A DNA stretch of 54,834 nucleotides, from assembly GCA_034660035.1 (NCBI GenBank), contig JAYEIJ010000005.1:1-54834 (forward strand). The letters are read 5' to 3'. The stretch is from JAHEEL01 sp034660035 (GTDB lineage: Bacteria; Actinomycetota; Acidimicrobiia; Spongiisociales; UBA5794). How positions within the stretch are numbered: the stretch's first letter is position 1; each line of letters starts with the position of its first letter. Shown here piece after piece: positions 39,308-48,767 of this stretch. Under the pieces are notes generated by a model. The model searched no databases and had not been told where the DNA came from. It was given only the letters and a program-made list of their open reading frames with translations. Position numbers and translations under genes: made by a program.

Positions 39308-40384
39308 TTGGGAGTATTCGAAGCGATCGGTACCGATTCTCATGAAGAGGTACTGTTCGGCGTAGATCACGAGAGTGGTCTCCGGACGATCATCGCCATC
39401 CATAGCACCTCCCTCGGTCCCGCCCTCGGTGGGACCCGCTTCTTCCCATACGACAACGAAGCCGCGGCTCTGCGCGACGTCCTGCGCCTCTCCAAGGGGA
39501 TGACGCTCAAGTCGGCCGCAGCCGGACTCGACCTCGGTGGTGGCAAGGCCGTGATCATCGGTGATCCGGTCACGCTCCGAAGCGAACCCCTGATCCGTGC
39601 ATATGGCCGAGTCGTTGACTCGCTCGGCGGCCGCTACATCACAGCCGCGGACGTTGGTACGACGACCGACGACATGGTGTTGATCGCCAAAGAGACTCCG
39701 TGGGTTTCCGGGCTTCCTTTCTCGCAGGGCGGATCGGGCGACCCGTCCCCCGCCACGGCACGCGGGGTCATGGCATCGTTTCGCGCCATCGGTGAGCGCC
39801 TGTGGAATTCGGACGACCTGTCGGGTCGTCGGATCGCCGTGCAGGGGATAGGGAAGGTCGGCATGGATCTCGTGCGACGCCTCACCGAGGCCGGCGCAGA
39901 GACCGTCGTCACCGACGCCAACCCCGACGCGATGGCCCACGCCGTCGAGACCTACGGGTCCAAGGCCGTCTCGCTCGACGACATCTACGACGTTGAGTGC
40001 GACATCTTCTCTCCTTGTGCTCTCGGTGCCACACTCAACGCAGAAACGATCCCTCGCTTCCGCTCTATAGCGATCGCCGGCTGTGCCAACAACCAACTTG
40101 CCGTCGACGCGGATATGGAGAGAATCGTCGACCGTGGGATCCTCTACGCGCCTGACTTCGTCGTGAACGCCGGCGGCGTCATCAATATCGCGGCCGAGAC
40201 CGGTGGCTACTCAGTCGAGCGGGCCGGGGAGATGGTCGATCGGATTTACAACAACCTCGTCGCCGTATTCGAGACTGCCGACATGGACAAGGTGAACCCG
40301 AACGTCGCGGCGGTTCGGTTCGCACAGGACAGGATTGATCGCGCCGGTGATTTCCGTTTCAAGGGCCGTTCCGGCGAGAAATGA
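39308..40384 (+). CDS. Leucine/valine-type (Glu/Leu/Phe/Val) amino-acid dehydrogenase
   Basis: 358 residues from TTG at 39308, just after AAAGGAG. AIHSTSLGPALGGTRFF binds the amino acid, LSKGMTLKSAAAGLDLGGGKAVI holds the catalytic lysines, and TAADVGTTTDDM follows. The NAD-binding VQGIGKVGMDLVRRL and VDFSPCALG-like DIFSPCALGATLN close the signature. It deaminates branched-chain amino acids to 2-oxoacids and reduces NAD. It lies 10 nt before a fused branched-chain E1 gene, so the two enzymes act in sequence. TAGAAT at 39253 may be a -10 box. Confidence 0.9.
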   Translation: MGVFEAIGTDSHEEVLFGVDHESGLRTIIAIHSTSLGPALGGTRFFPYDNEAAALRDVLRLSKGMTLKSAAAGLDLGGGKAVIIGDPVTLRSEPLIRAYGRVVDSLGGRYITAADVGTTTDDMVLIAKETPWVSGLPFSQGGSGDPSPATARGVMASFRAIGERLWNSDDLSGRRIAVQGIGKVGMDLVRRLTEAGAETVVTDANPDAMAHAVETYGSKAVSLDDIYDVECDIFSPCALGATLNAETIPRFRSIAIAGCANNQLAVDADMERIVDRGILYAPDFVVNAGGVINIAAETGGYSVERAGEMVDRIYNNLVAVFETADMDKVNPNVAAVRFAQDRIDRAGDFRFKGRSGEK

Positions 40385-40394
40385 GAAGAGTTTC

Positions 40395-42425
40395 GTGACC
40401 ACCGGATTCGACGCCAGCATCGACCACTTCGGCCTGGGATTGACGAACGACGATCTCGTCGACCTCTACCGCAAGATGCTCATCTCGCGGCGACTCGACG
40501 AGAAGATATGGGCCCTGAATCGACAAGGTCGGATTCCGTTCGTCGTCTCGGTTTCCGGCCACGAAGCGACACAGGTCGGTATCGCGGCGGCCCTCGATCC
40601 GGAGCGGGACTGGTCACTGCCGTACTACCGCGACATCGCCTTCAACATCGGTCTGGGAGTATCGGCCGAGGACATCTTCCTGGGACAGTTCGCGAAGGCG
40701 GCCGACCCATCATCGGGCGGCAGGCAGATGCCGAACCACTGGTCCGAACCCGACCTGAATCTCTTCACCCACTCGTCGGTGATCGCTACGCAGTATCCCC
40801 ATGCCGTCGGTGTCGCCTATGAACTCAAGCGACGCGGTTCCGACGGTGTCGTCTACGTCTCCGGTGGAGAAGGCTCGACTTCTGAGGGTGACTGGCACGA
40901 AGCCATGAACTTCGCCGGCATCCACAAACTCCCCGTGATCTTCGTTATCCAGAACAACCTCTACGCCATCTCGGTGCCGGCCGCGGAGGAAGTCGCCGGT
41001 CAGGTTGCGGATCGGGCCAAGGGATACGGGATGGAGGGGGTTGTCGTCGACGGCAACAGCATCCTCGCCATGTACGCCGCTTCGACCGAGGCCGTAGCAC
41101 GGGCCCGTGCGGGGGAGGGCCCAACGCTGATCGAGGCGAAGACCTATCGCTACTACGCCCACACTTCCGATGATGACGACAAGCTCTATCGGACGCGCGA
41201 AGAGGTCGAACTGTGGAGAAGGAAGGATCCCATCCCCCAGTTCCGCCAGTATCTCGTCGAGCAGCGTGCGCTGGATGCCGCAGCGGAAGCGCTCCTTGAG
41301 GAGGAGATCACGGACATCATCAGCCGCGCCGCGACAACTGCGGAGGGCGCTCCGGATCCCATGGACGCAACGAGCAACGTATACGCGAATCCGATCGTGC
41401 CTTCGGTTGCGGTCGAGACGATGGAAGCCGATCCCACCGGTGAGGAGGTCAATCTCATCACCGCCGTCAACCGCACACTGCACCACGCGATGGGGCGCGA
41501 TCCTGAGACCGTCATCTTCGGAGAGGATGTCGCCGACCCGAAAGGCGGCGTTTTCAAAGCGACGGCCGGCTTGACCGATGCGTTCGGGTCCGGTCGCTCG
41601 TTCAACGCCCCTCTGGCCGAATCGGTCATCATCGGCCTCGGTGTGGGGATCGCGGCTACGGGGACAAAGGCGATCGCGGAGATACAGTTCGCCGACTTCA
41701 TACACCCGGCCTTCGACCAGATCATCTCAGAGGCCGCAAGGATCCGATACCGGACGAACGGTCGCTGGGGCTGCCCCATGGTGATCCGCACGCCGTACGG
41801 GGGCGGGATCCACGGCGCGCTGTACCACTCACAGTCGATCGAGGCCTTCTACGCCCATGTCCCCGGCCTCAAGATCGTGACTCCCTCAACTCCCGCCGAC
41901 GCCAAGGGGTTGCTCCTCACGGCGATCGACGACCCCGATCCGGTCATGTTCCTCGAGCCGAAGAAGCTCTATCGCCTCGCTGTTGGTCCGATGCCGGAAG
42001 GCGATCACCGGGTTCCGATCGGCCGGGCTGCGCTGCGACGAATGGGTGATGACCTGACGATCATCTCATACGGTGCAATGGCGCACTTCTCCGTCGAGGC
42101 CGCCGACCTGCTCGCAGCGGAAGGGATCAACGCGACCGTCATCGACCTTCGCTCGCTGAAGCCTCTCGACTGGCCGACGATCGAAGCAGCGGTGAAACGA
42201 ACGAGCAAGGTGCTGATCGTCTACGAGGACAACGAGTTCCTCGGCTACGGGGCGGAGGTGTCGGCGCAGATCTCGGAGCGTGCCTTCGATTGGCTCGATG
42301 CGCCGGTACGTCGCTACGCGTCGCCCGAAGTTCCGACTTTCCCGTACGCCGCTTCGCTCGAGGAGCAGATCATCCCGAACGTTGCCGGCATCGTCGAACG
42401 GGCAAGGGCTCTTGCCGCCTTCTGA
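40395..42425 (+). CDS. Branched-chain 2-oxoacid dehydrogenase E1, fused alpha and beta subunits
   Basis: 676 residues from GTG at 40395. Residues 1 to about 320 are E1-alpha: YRKMLISRRLDEKIWALNRQGRIPFVVSVSGHEATQVG, LPYYRDIAFNIGLG, and the TPP motif GGEGSTSEGDWHEAMNFAGIHKLPVIFVIQNN. Residues about 350-676 are E1-beta: NLITAVNRTLHHAMGRDPETVIFGEDVADPKGGVF, NAPLAESVIIGLGVGIAATG, and DLRSLKPLDWPTIEAAVKRT. Most bacteria encode these as two proteins (BkdA1/A2). E2 and E3 genes are not in the window. It follows the amino-acid dehydrogenase in one operon. Confidence 0.9.
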   Translation: MTTGFDASIDHFGLGLTNDDLVDLYRKMLISRRLDEKIWALNRQGRIPFVVSVSGHEATQVGIAAALDPERDWSLPYYRDIAFNIGLGVSAEDIFLGQFAKAADPSSGGRQMPNHWSEPDLNLFTHSSVIATQYPHAVGVAYELKRRGSDGVVYVSGGEGSTSEGDWHEAMNFAGIHKLPVIFVIQNNLYAISVPAAEEVAGQVADRAKGYGMEGVVVDGNSILAMYAASTEAVARARAGEGPTLIEAKTYRYYAHTSDDDDKLYRTREEVELWRRKDPIPQFRQYLVEQRALDAAAEALLEEEITDIISRAATTAEGAPDPMDATSNVYANPIVPSVAVETMEADPTGEEVNLITAVNRTLHHAMGRDPETVIFGEDVADPKGGVFKATAGLTDAFGSGRSFNAPLAESVIIGLGVGIAATGTKAIAEIQFADFIHPAFDQIISEAARIRYRTNGRWGCPMVIRTPYGGGIHGALYHSQSIEAFYAHVPGLKIVTPSTPADAKGLLLTAIDDPDPVMFLEPKKLYRLAVGPMPEGDHRVPIGRAALRRMGDDLTIISYGAMAHFSVEAADLLAAEGINATVIDLRSLKPLDWPTIEAAVKRTSKVLIVYEDNEFLGYGAEVSAQISERAFDWLDAPVRRYASPEVPTFPYAASLEEQIIPNVAGIVERARALAAF

Positions 42426-42460
42426 GGGTCGGTAGTCGCTAGTCCGTGTCAGCAAGCCTG

Positions 42461-43249
42461 TCAGTGGTTGAGACGGGCTACCCGCTTGGTCATCATCTTG
42501 TGGATCTTGTCGTACGACGGAGGCGGCCCCTTCTGGATCGCCTTGCCATCGAGGTAGACACAGTCGACCTCTCCACACTTGATCATCGCTGCCTGCTCGC
42601 TCGTGTCACGGGTCTCGAACACCACGTCGTCACCGAGCGCGGCAGCCGCCTTCTTCGCCCGTTCGTAGACCAGATTCTGCGCCGGACACCATCCGTTCAT
42701 GTACGCCGTAACAGTGACTTTCCCGTCGACCCGTGGCGGCTTCCGACCACGGTCGATCCAGCGAGGGGGAACGGCGTCATCGGTGAAGGGCTTCCACACC
42801 AGAGACCTCATTCCCTGGCGATCGGTCGTGCTGTATCCGTGCTTCTTGAACCATCGGGCCTTCATCCAGACGGGGAACACGAGTCCCCATGCCGCAAGAC
42901 CCTTGGCGCCGAGTTCCATGGCATCGCTTTCCGCGGCGGCAAGCAACGCCTTGCCGGTCCCATGACCCTGCCGGTTGCCGACTCCCTCCTTGTGACCGTG
43001 AACCCAGATGCACATGATCATGTAGAGGTCGGATCCGAGGGCCATCGAGTGCTCGATCGGCAGATATTGGATCATCCCGATCGGCTGACCCTCGTCGTCG
43101 ATAGCCAGTTTGACGCGAAGTCCGCGTTCGCTCATCTTGTGATACCAGCGCGACTTGTGATCCCCTGCCTGATCCATCTCGTCGGACCACTCTTCGAGAC
43201 AGTGGAGGTAGGAATTCTCGTACTCGTCTGAGAGATCAACGATCTCCAT
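42461..43249 (-). CDS. GNAT acetyltransferase with C-terminal YoaP-like/thioredoxin-like domain
   Basis: 262 residues. Residues about 45-150 are GNAT-like: GMIQYLPIEHSMALGSDLYMIMCIWVHGHKEGVGNRQGHGTGKALLAAAESDA, with the acyl-CoA loop in GNRQGHGTGKAL. The C-terminal 85 residues (VTVTAYMNGWCPAQNLVYERAKKAA, then VVFETRDTSEQAAMIKCGEVDCVYLDGK) have a thioredoxin-like betaalphabeta with a single active-site-like cysteine, as in YoaP-type proteins. Substrate unknown. Confidence 0.75.
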   Translation of the reverse strand: MEIVDLSDEYENSYLHCLEEWSDEMDQAGDHKSRWYHKMSERGLRVKLAIDDEGQPIGMIQYLPIEHSMALGSDLYMIMCIWVHGHKEGVGNRQGHGTGKALLAAAESDAMELGAKGLAAWGLVFPVWMKARWFKKHGYSTTDRQGMRSLVWKPFTDDAVPPRWIDRGRKPPRVDGKVTVTAYMNGWCPAQNLVYERAKKAAAALGDDVVFETRDTSEQAAMIKCGEVDCVYLDGKAIQKGPPPSYDKIHKMMTKRVARLNH

Positions 43250-43349
43250 CAGCGGTTCCTCTCCTGGTTGAGCCTATCAACGACGAACCGGTGGGGCAGG
43301 CTTCGGCTGTGGGCTGTCCACTGTCTGCTCTCCGCCGTAGAGTGAACCC

Positions 43350-44228
43350 ATGACCTCCGCAGTCTCCATTCGACCGGCATTGCCGTCCGACCGAGAGGCG
43401 ATCTTCGAGTTCACCCGCGATACGTTCGAATGGGGCGACTACATCGCCGACGAGTTCGACGGCTGGTTGGATCGTGATGACACACTGGTAGTGGTCGCCA
43501 TCGGTGACAACGAGCGGCCGATCGCACTCGCGACCGCCCGGATGATCTCACCGTCGGAGGCGTGGTTCCACGCCGCCCGGGTCCATCCAGACCATCGAGG
43601 CCGCGGGATCGCTGCTGAGATCTCGGTCGCCTTGCGGGCGTGGGCCGGTGAACACGGTGCAACCGTTGGGCGCCTTCTCGTTGAGGACTGGAACACGGCA
43701 TCGATCCGTCACGTCGAGAAGACCGGCCGGCGGCGGGTAGCGACGATGGTGCGCTGCGCGAAGTCTGTTGGCGATGCCTCTCCCTCACCCGACGGCAACG
43801 GAGGGAGTCGGGTTCCTTCACGGCTGCGGTCCCGGCCGGCGCACGCAGCCGAAGCACAACCGGCGTTCGCTTCGTGGTCGGTCGGAGAACTGGGTCGGGC
43901 GTCGCGCGGCCTCTTCGCTGTGGGTTGGACCTTCCGTCGCCTTACGATCGAAGACCTGGTCGCTGCTGCACGTAGAAGTGCCTTCTGGGAGATCGGTGCC
44001 GGCTGGGCGCTCGCTTCGAACGCACCTGATGCCCGTTTCGAAGTCCCCTGGCTCGAGACCAGGGAAGAGGACGCCGGCGACCTTCTCCGATCACTCGTCG
44101 ACTCGGCGATCGGATCCGGATCCGAGTCGATCATGATCTGGCTTCCGAACGTCGACTGGGCTGTACGGGCAGCCAAGCGCCTCGGATTCGAAACGTCGGT
44201 GATGCACGTCTACGCATCTGCGCTGTAG
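43350..44228 (+). CDS. GNAT-family acetyltransferase (possibly tandem GNAT)
   Basis: 292 residues from ATG at 43350. The first domain (residues 1 to about 135) has AWFHAARVHPDHRGRGIAAEISVALRAWA, the acetyl-CoA pyrophosphate loop, and NTASIRHVEKTG. The second half (about 150-292) ends SESIMIWLPNVDWAVRAAKRLGFETSVMHVYASA, the closing strands of a GNAT fold, and lacks a clear Q/R-x-x-G-x-G/A loop. One catalytic and one degenerate domain is therefore likely. Divergent from the YoaP-like GNAT gene. Confidence 0.8.
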   Translation: MTSAVSIRPALPSDREAIFEFTRDTFEWGDYIADEFDGWLDRDDTLVVVAIGDNERPIALATARMISPSEAWFHAARVHPDHRGRGIAAEISVALRAWAGEHGATVGRLLVEDWNTASIRHVEKTGRRRVATMVRCAKSVGDASPSPDGNGGSRVPSRLRSRPAHAAEAQPAFASWSVGELGRASRGLFAVGWTFRRLTIEDLVAAARRSAFWEIGAGWALASNAPDARFEVPWLETREEDAGDLLRSLVDSAIGSGSESIMIWLPNVDWAVRAAKRLGFETSVMHVYASAL

Positions 44229-44342
44229 CCGCACACTCCGGTCGGGCGGTGGAGCGATGCCCGAGCGCCCAACACGGTTGGCAACTCATCATCCATGGTG
44301 TGGAAGCGCCTTCATCTCGGATTGTGCAGCCTCGGTTGTTGG

Positions 44343-45188
44343 TCAGTCCTCCGGTGCCGGTGCCAGCCTGATCTGGCAGGCACCCGCGTCTTGGCTGTTG
44401 CCGGTCCCGAACTCGCTGCACCTGAAGTGGTATTGCGATGGCCCGGAGTAGTTGAGTCCTACCAGCCACGTCATGGTGTTCTCCCCGGATTCGATGAGTC
44501 CCATCTCGGTGATGAAGTTACCTACGGCTCCGCTCGGGAAGGTGAGGATCGGCCATGGCATGGCCACGGGATCATATGCACCCGACTCCACGGGAACCCA
44601 CTTTGCCCACCCATCGTCCACTACGGTCCTTCTGAGGTCCCAGGTGCCCCCGAACCGTTCAGCGGACACGCCGCTGAACGTGAGATGGATGAATGACTCG
44701 CCGACCAGGCCGCGTCGGATCGTGGTCGGCTCGACTCGTACGCCTAGACCTATCTCGATCTGGTTCTCCGGCAGGCCGATGTCTCCATCGAATCCCGGAG
44801 TCGGTGTGAAGAAGTCGACGAAGTCGACCGGGTTCCCGTCGTCTCCTTGGACCTCGCCCCCCATCCATATCCTGGTGAGCTCATAATCACTGTCACCACA
44901 GTCGGACGTGTCGTCCCCGTTGCATGCGTACCCAACGGATTCGAACACGCCTGTTTCGAAGTCCACGTAGATACGCTGCACCGGAACCGTCGTCGTCGCA
45001 GAGGCAGTCGTCGGCGTGGTTGCAGTCGTCGCGGGAGTCCCCGACGTCGTTGTTGCCTGTTCCGCAGCCGTCGTGGAAGCGATCGTCGTGTTCCCGCTGT
45101 CATCGGTGCCGCTGCTGGTGCAGCCGGCGAGCAGCAGGATGAACCCGATCACGGAAACCGGAGGTGGACGAAAGAACGTTCGGATCAT
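44343..45188 (-). CDS. Lipoprotein sharing a domain with the neighbouring membrane protein
   Basis: 281 residues. Signal with lipobox (IGFILLLAGCTSSG), then a Thr/Ala/Ser-rich linker (about residues 25-70). A globular domain starts FETGVFESVGYACNGDDTSDCGDSDYELTRIWMGGEVQGDD then NPVDFVDFFTPTPGF. The same pattern, ESVGY-C, D-L, LW-G, VDF-DF, is present in the C-terminal half of the protein encoded at 45297-46763. The two are diverged paralogues, presumably displayed outside the membrane. Role unknown. Confidence 0.7.
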   Translation of the reverse strand: MIRTFFRPPPVSVIGFILLLAGCTSSGTDDSGNTTIASTTAAEQATTTSGTPATTATTPTTASATTTVPVQRIYVDFETGVFESVGYACNGDDTSDCGDSDYELTRIWMGGEVQGDDGNPVDFVDFFTPTPGFDGDIGLPENQIEIGLGVRVEPTTIRRGLVGESFIHLTFSGVSAERFGGTWDLRRTVVDDGWAKWVPVESGAYDPVAMPWPILTFPSGAVGNFITEMGLIESGENTMTWLVGLNYSGPSQYHFRCSEFGTGNSQDAGACQIRLAPAPED

Positions 45189-45296
45189 GAGACCTTCTTG
45201 CTATTGGCCGACACCGTCGAGCAAGTCCTGCCTTCTTGACACAGACACATACCTGTGCCGACAAGGGCGCGCGATACGGATCGGAGTACGCGGGAT

Positions 45297-46763
45297 TCAG
45301 TCACGGTAGAAGGAGAGGTTCAGGGTGTGGGGTGCGCCGGATCCGATCCAGTAGCCGCCGCTGACGAGGTAGGTGCCGGGCTGATTGAAGACGACGATCC
45401 ATTGCATCATGTCGTCCGTGGTGGCGACGAGGACGGTTTCTTCGATCAGATGGGTTGTCGCGTCGACCGCCGCCACGATGATCGGATCGAGATGGGTAGG
45501 TGCCCGGTAGGTCATGGGAGTCGTGACGACGGGTCGTGCGGCCGGTCGGGTGGCGAACTCGCCTGCTGAGACAGAACTGATCGTCACCTCCATCCAGGCT
45601 TCTCCGGCGATGTCCAGTCCGGCGGGCGGCGAATCGAGTTGGACGACACGGATACCGGTCCCCAGTTCTGCGTGCACGGGATCGTCAACGTCGCCGATCA
45701 GGTCGGAACGCTCGAACCCTTCCGGTGACGTCTGGACGTTCATGTGGAAGTCGATGAAATCGACCTTCGGCCCGTTGGGGTTGTCGGTTCCGATCCACAA
45801 CGACGTGACCGAGAGCCGAAGGTCGCCGTCGCAACCGGTCGTCGGGTCGTCGCCACAGGAGTACCCGACCGACTCGTACGGGCCTTCGTGCAACACTTCC
45901 GGCAGGTCGGCGGGAGTGGTCGTGGTCGTGCCGGTGCTCGTGTCCGGGAGCCAGTTCATGCCTTCCAACATGGCGTTCAGGATCCGGATCTGGACCCGCT
46001 GGCGGTCGATGCTTCCCAACCAGCGGCCGACGTGGTCGTCGAACGTAGCCTCGTCGACGTCGGGCTCGCCGGCTGGGATATGCCCGATGAAGAGCAGCCG
46101 TTCCGGATCTGCCACGTAGACGTTCGGCACGTCCGAGGGTTGAAGCAAGACGATCCCGTCACGCAGGAGATCGTTCACGCCCCAGTCGCCGGGGTGGCTG
46201 CGGATGAGTTCCTCGTGCTCAGCGAGTTCGTTGGACATGTCGGAGAAGCTCACATCGAAGGTGACCAGGCTCGGCGAGTCGATCGCTCCAACTGCTCCCC
46301 AACTGCATCCCCATTGCGGGGACGCGTATTCGGGTGGATCCGCCACGAGTTCCGTTGGGATCGGGTAGGTGAGCCCCTCGGCCCGGTACGCATCGGCAAC
46401 GAAGCCGCGGATCTCGTCGGGTGCGAACCACTCGCAGAGGTCGTGTTCGGTGAAGTCGAAGACCACACCTTGTTCCCGAGGCGACCGCGGATCGATCGTC
46501 GTGCTGGGAGCGGTGGTCGTCTCGAGAACGACAGGAGCCAGCGGTTGGACATCGACGTCGGTGGCTCCTCTGAGGAGGAGCAGCGGTCCGCCGATCAACA
46601 TCAGTACAGCGACCGCGGCGCCGGCGGTGAGAGTGAACGCCCGCGCCGTCATGATTCGGCGCGGATGCTGGGTCCTGCGTGGCTCTCGCATCAGTTCCGC
46701 GAGAGTGAACGGCGGATCGATCTCGTCGAAGTAAGAACGAATCTGGTCATTGAGGTCAGGCAT
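45297..46763 (-). CDS. Membrane-anchored partner of an ECF sigma factor (anti-sigma-like), large exported region
   Basis: 488 residues. A short cytoplasmic N-terminus (MPDLNDQIRSYFDEIDPPFTLAELM, basic RRTQHPRRI) is followed by one TM helix (LTAGAAVAVLMLIGGPLLLL) and an exported part. Residues about 100-270 form one domain (DLCEWFAPDEIRGFVADAY...), then a Thr-rich linker (STGTTTTTPAD). Residues about 285-488 repeat the ESVGYSC...LWIG...VDFIDFH domain of the lipoprotein next door and end in TYLVSGGYWIG. Overlaps the sigma gene by 8 nt. No zinc anti-sigma motif is visible, so the regulatory role is inferred from layout. Confidence 0.7.
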   Translation of the reverse strand: MPDLNDQIRSYFDEIDPPFTLAELMREPRRTQHPRRIMTARAFTLTAGAAVAVLMLIGGPLLLLRGATDVDVQPLAPVVLETTTAPSTTIDPRSPREQGVVFDFTEHDLCEWFAPDEIRGFVADAYRAEGLTYPIPTELVADPPEYASPQWGCSWGAVGAIDSPSLVTFDVSFSDMSNELAEHEELIRSHPGDWGVNDLLRDGIVLLQPSDVPNVYVADPERLLFIGHIPAGEPDVDEATFDDHVGRWLGSIDRQRVQIRILNAMLEGMNWLPDTSTGTTTTTPADLPEVLHEGPYESVGYSCGDDPTTGCDGDLRLSVTSLWIGTDNPNGPKVDFIDFHMNVQTSPEGFERSDLIGDVDDPVHAELGTGIRVVQLDSPPAGLDIAGEAWMEVTISSVSAGEFATRPAARPVVTTPMTYRAPTHLDPIIVAAVDATTHLIEETVLVATTDDMMQWIVVFNQPGTYLVSGGYWIGSGAPHTLNLSFYRD

Positions 46764-47256
46764 CGATGATCACCCCCATCTCACTTCGCAGCCTGGTCAA
46801 GCCCCGCTCGAGATGGCGTTGCACACTCGAACGGGTGATGCCCAACAGACGCGCCGTGTCGGCCTGGCTCAGGCCGTATCCGCATACCGAGACCACAACC
46901 GTGCGCTGCCGCTTCGACAATGCTGACAACGCAGCCGGCAAACCCGGTTCAACGCGAACCGGGTTCAACTCGGCAGGGACATCGGGCAACACGACCGGCC
47001 GATTCTCCTTGCGCGTCATCTTCTGTGCCATGCGATGTCCAACCCGATACACGTAGCCGCGCGGGTTCTTCATCCCCGAGACCCGGTCCCAATGTTGCCA
47101 TGCATACACGAGCGCCTCCTCAGCAGCGTCACGACCCACATCGATACCGAACCCGGCCACGAGCGCTCTGCGAATAGGACTCTGCGCCTCGTACACGAAG
47201 GCGGTGAATGCCGCCTCAGATCCGGCTCCAGTCTCTGCGGTATGACTGCTACGCAC
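46756..47256 (-). CDS. ECF-type RNA polymerase sigma factor (second)
   Basis: 166 residues from GTG at 47256, after GGAGAG. Region 2: FTAFVYEAQSPIRRALVAGFGIDVGRDAAEEALVYAWQHWDRVSGMKNPRGYVYRVGHRMA. Region 4: LPAALSALSKRQRTVVVSVCGYGLSQADTARLLGITRSSVQRHLERGLTRLRSEM. It heads a sigma/membrane-protein/lipoprotein run on the minus strand. The layout repeats that at 29678-31951, though the proteins differ. Confidence 0.9.
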   Translation of the reverse strand: MRSSHTAETGAGSEAAFTAFVYEAQSPIRRALVAGFGIDVGRDAAEEALVYAWQHWDRVSGMKNPRGYVYRVGHRMAQKMTRKENRPVVLPDVPAELNPVRVEPGLPAALSALSKRQRTVVVSVCGYGLSQADTARLLGITRSSVQRHLERGLTRLRSEMGVIIDA

Positions 47257-47293
47257 CGGTCTCTCCAGTGTCTTTCACCCCATAAGGGGCACG

Positions 47294-47322
47294 AGACGCC
47301 CAATCGGATGACACGAAATTCC
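47294..47322 (-). promoter_or_regulatory. Candidate ECF promoter upstream of the second sigma gene
   Basis: On the minus strand GGAATTT (47322-47316), 17 nt, CGTCT (47298-47294). This resembles the common GGAAC-N16/17-CGTC ECF form and lies about 40 nt before the GTG. CCCC-ATAA-GGGG (47278-47289) could form a small hairpin in the leader. The rest of 47323-47546 shows no gene I can support. Confidence 0.4.
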
Positions 47323-47546
47323 ACGCGCATCCACATGACTCATCATCGCACGCCGAAGTCATTCCAAGAAGAGAAGTTGCCGAACCGCGCTGACAGCGAT
47401 CGCTTCCGGCAGGCTGCCCATGACCGACTGCTCCGCTCCTCCAGGTGAGCAGGCGGAATCGGCTGAGAAAGCTTCGAGCTGCCAGGTTCGAGCTCCCAGC
47501 AAGCCGAGGCAACTCCCATCCTTCACACAGATCCGGCTGTTGGCCG

Positions 47547-48767
47547 TTATCTGTCAGCGATCGAACTCCAATAGAGTTCGATCGGGTGCAGCACGTCGAC
47601 TCCATCCGCGAGAAACGTCCGCAGTTGCATTTCGCAGCCGGGGTTGGCGGACGCCACCCGGGTCAGGCCGGTTGCATCCACTTGCGCTGCTTTCTGGCGG
47701 CCGAGTTCGTTCGACATCTCGGGGTGGGACAGTTGATAGGCACCGGCTGCGCCGCAGCACATGCCGATTGGATCGATCTCGACCGGGTCGAGGCCGGCGG
47801 CGCGGAGGATCGCCCGCGGCTCCTCGACAATTCCCTGGGCGTGCCGTAGGTGACAGGGATCCTGTACGGCGATCGGGTCCCGATCCCCCTCAATCGATGG
47901 AAGCGCTCCGTCATCGATGAGTCCGGCGATGAACTCGTTCGCATCGACGACGCGTGAGGCGAGGTCGGCACCGCCGCTCGCGGCCCAATGCCCGTAGTCC
48001 TTCATGTGGGCGCTGCATCCTGCGGAGTCCACAATCACGACGTCGTAGCCGGCGAATGCCTCGACGTTGCGCTCGGCCATCCGTGCAGCGTCGTATGCGG
48101 CCCCTTCGTGAGCGGCAAGGGCTCCACAGCACGTCTGGTCGGGTGGGGCCACGACCCGGTAGCCGGCCGTTCGGAGTGTCTGGATCACGGCGACGTGAAC
48201 ATCCGAGTACCACTGATCCATCACACACCCGGCGAGAAACGCCACGGTGCCGACCGGATCCCCGTCGGGGAGCCACTCGCGGCCTCGCGTAGATGGGACA
48301 GGGAGAGGGACGCGCCGCAACGCCAAGGCCTTCCCGGCGGTGCCGGGAAGAGCAGTTGTCAGATGCATGCGCTGCGCCACGCCGACGAGCCATGAGAGCA
48401 GCACAACCGTCGATCGGGAAGCGACGGCTCGACCGAATACCGTTCTCGTCGCGATGGCCTTCCAATCCGGCATCTGGGCGGTGACCTCGGCACGTGCCCC
48501 CTCCATCAACCGGCCGAATGGCACGCGCGAGGGGCAGGCCACCTCGCAGGCCCGGCACTGGAGGCACAGGTCCATGACCTCGGCAAATCGATCGTCCAGG
48601 CCAACAATCCCACGGTCGACGGCCCGCATCGCGGCGATGCGCCCCCTGGGCGAAGACGACTCATCCCCGGTCACCCGGAAGGTGGGACACACGGGGAGGC
48701 AGAGGCCGCAGTTGACGCAGGCGTTCAGTTCAGCGGCGGTGGGAGCGAAATCGGTGACCCAGGCCAT
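47547..48767 (-). CDS. glcF: Glycolate oxidase iron-sulfur subunit
   Basis: 406 residues. Two [4Fe-4S] motifs: CVNCGLCLPVCPTF and CLQCRACEVACPS. These are followed by two CCG domains with FLAGCVMDQWYS, DQTCCGALAAHEG, VQDPCHLRHAQ and IGMCCGAAGAYQLSHP. GlcF passes electrons from the flavin subunits to the respiratory chain. Its start coincides with the last base of the glcE stop (48767), so it is co-translated with glcD and glcE. Confidence 0.92.
   Translation of the reverse strand: MAWVTDFAPTAAELNACVNCGLCLPVCPTFRVTGDESSSPRGRIAAMRAVDRGIVGLDDRFAEVMDLCLQCRACEVACPSRVPFGRLMEGARAEVTAQMPDWKAIATRTVFGRAVASRSTVVLLSWLVGVAQRMHLTTALPGTAGKALALRRVPLPVPSTRGREWLPDGDPVGTVAFLAGCVMDQWYSDVHVAVIQTLRTAGYRVVAPPDQTCCGALAAHEGAAYDAARMAERNVEAFAGYDVVIVDSAGCSAHMKDYGHWAASGGADLASRVVDANEFIAGLIDDGALPSIEGDRDPIAVQDPCHLRHAQGIVEEPRAILRAAGLDPVEIDPIGMCCGAAGAYQLSHPEMSNELGRQKAAQVDATGLTRVASANPGCEMQLRTFLADGVDVLHPIELYWSSIADR

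Noticed and set aside
47323..47546. Possible gene remnant upstream of the second sigma operon
   Set aside because: A minus-strand frame reads WELPRLAGSSNLAARSF, but it has no start, no domain and no support from neighbouring frames.
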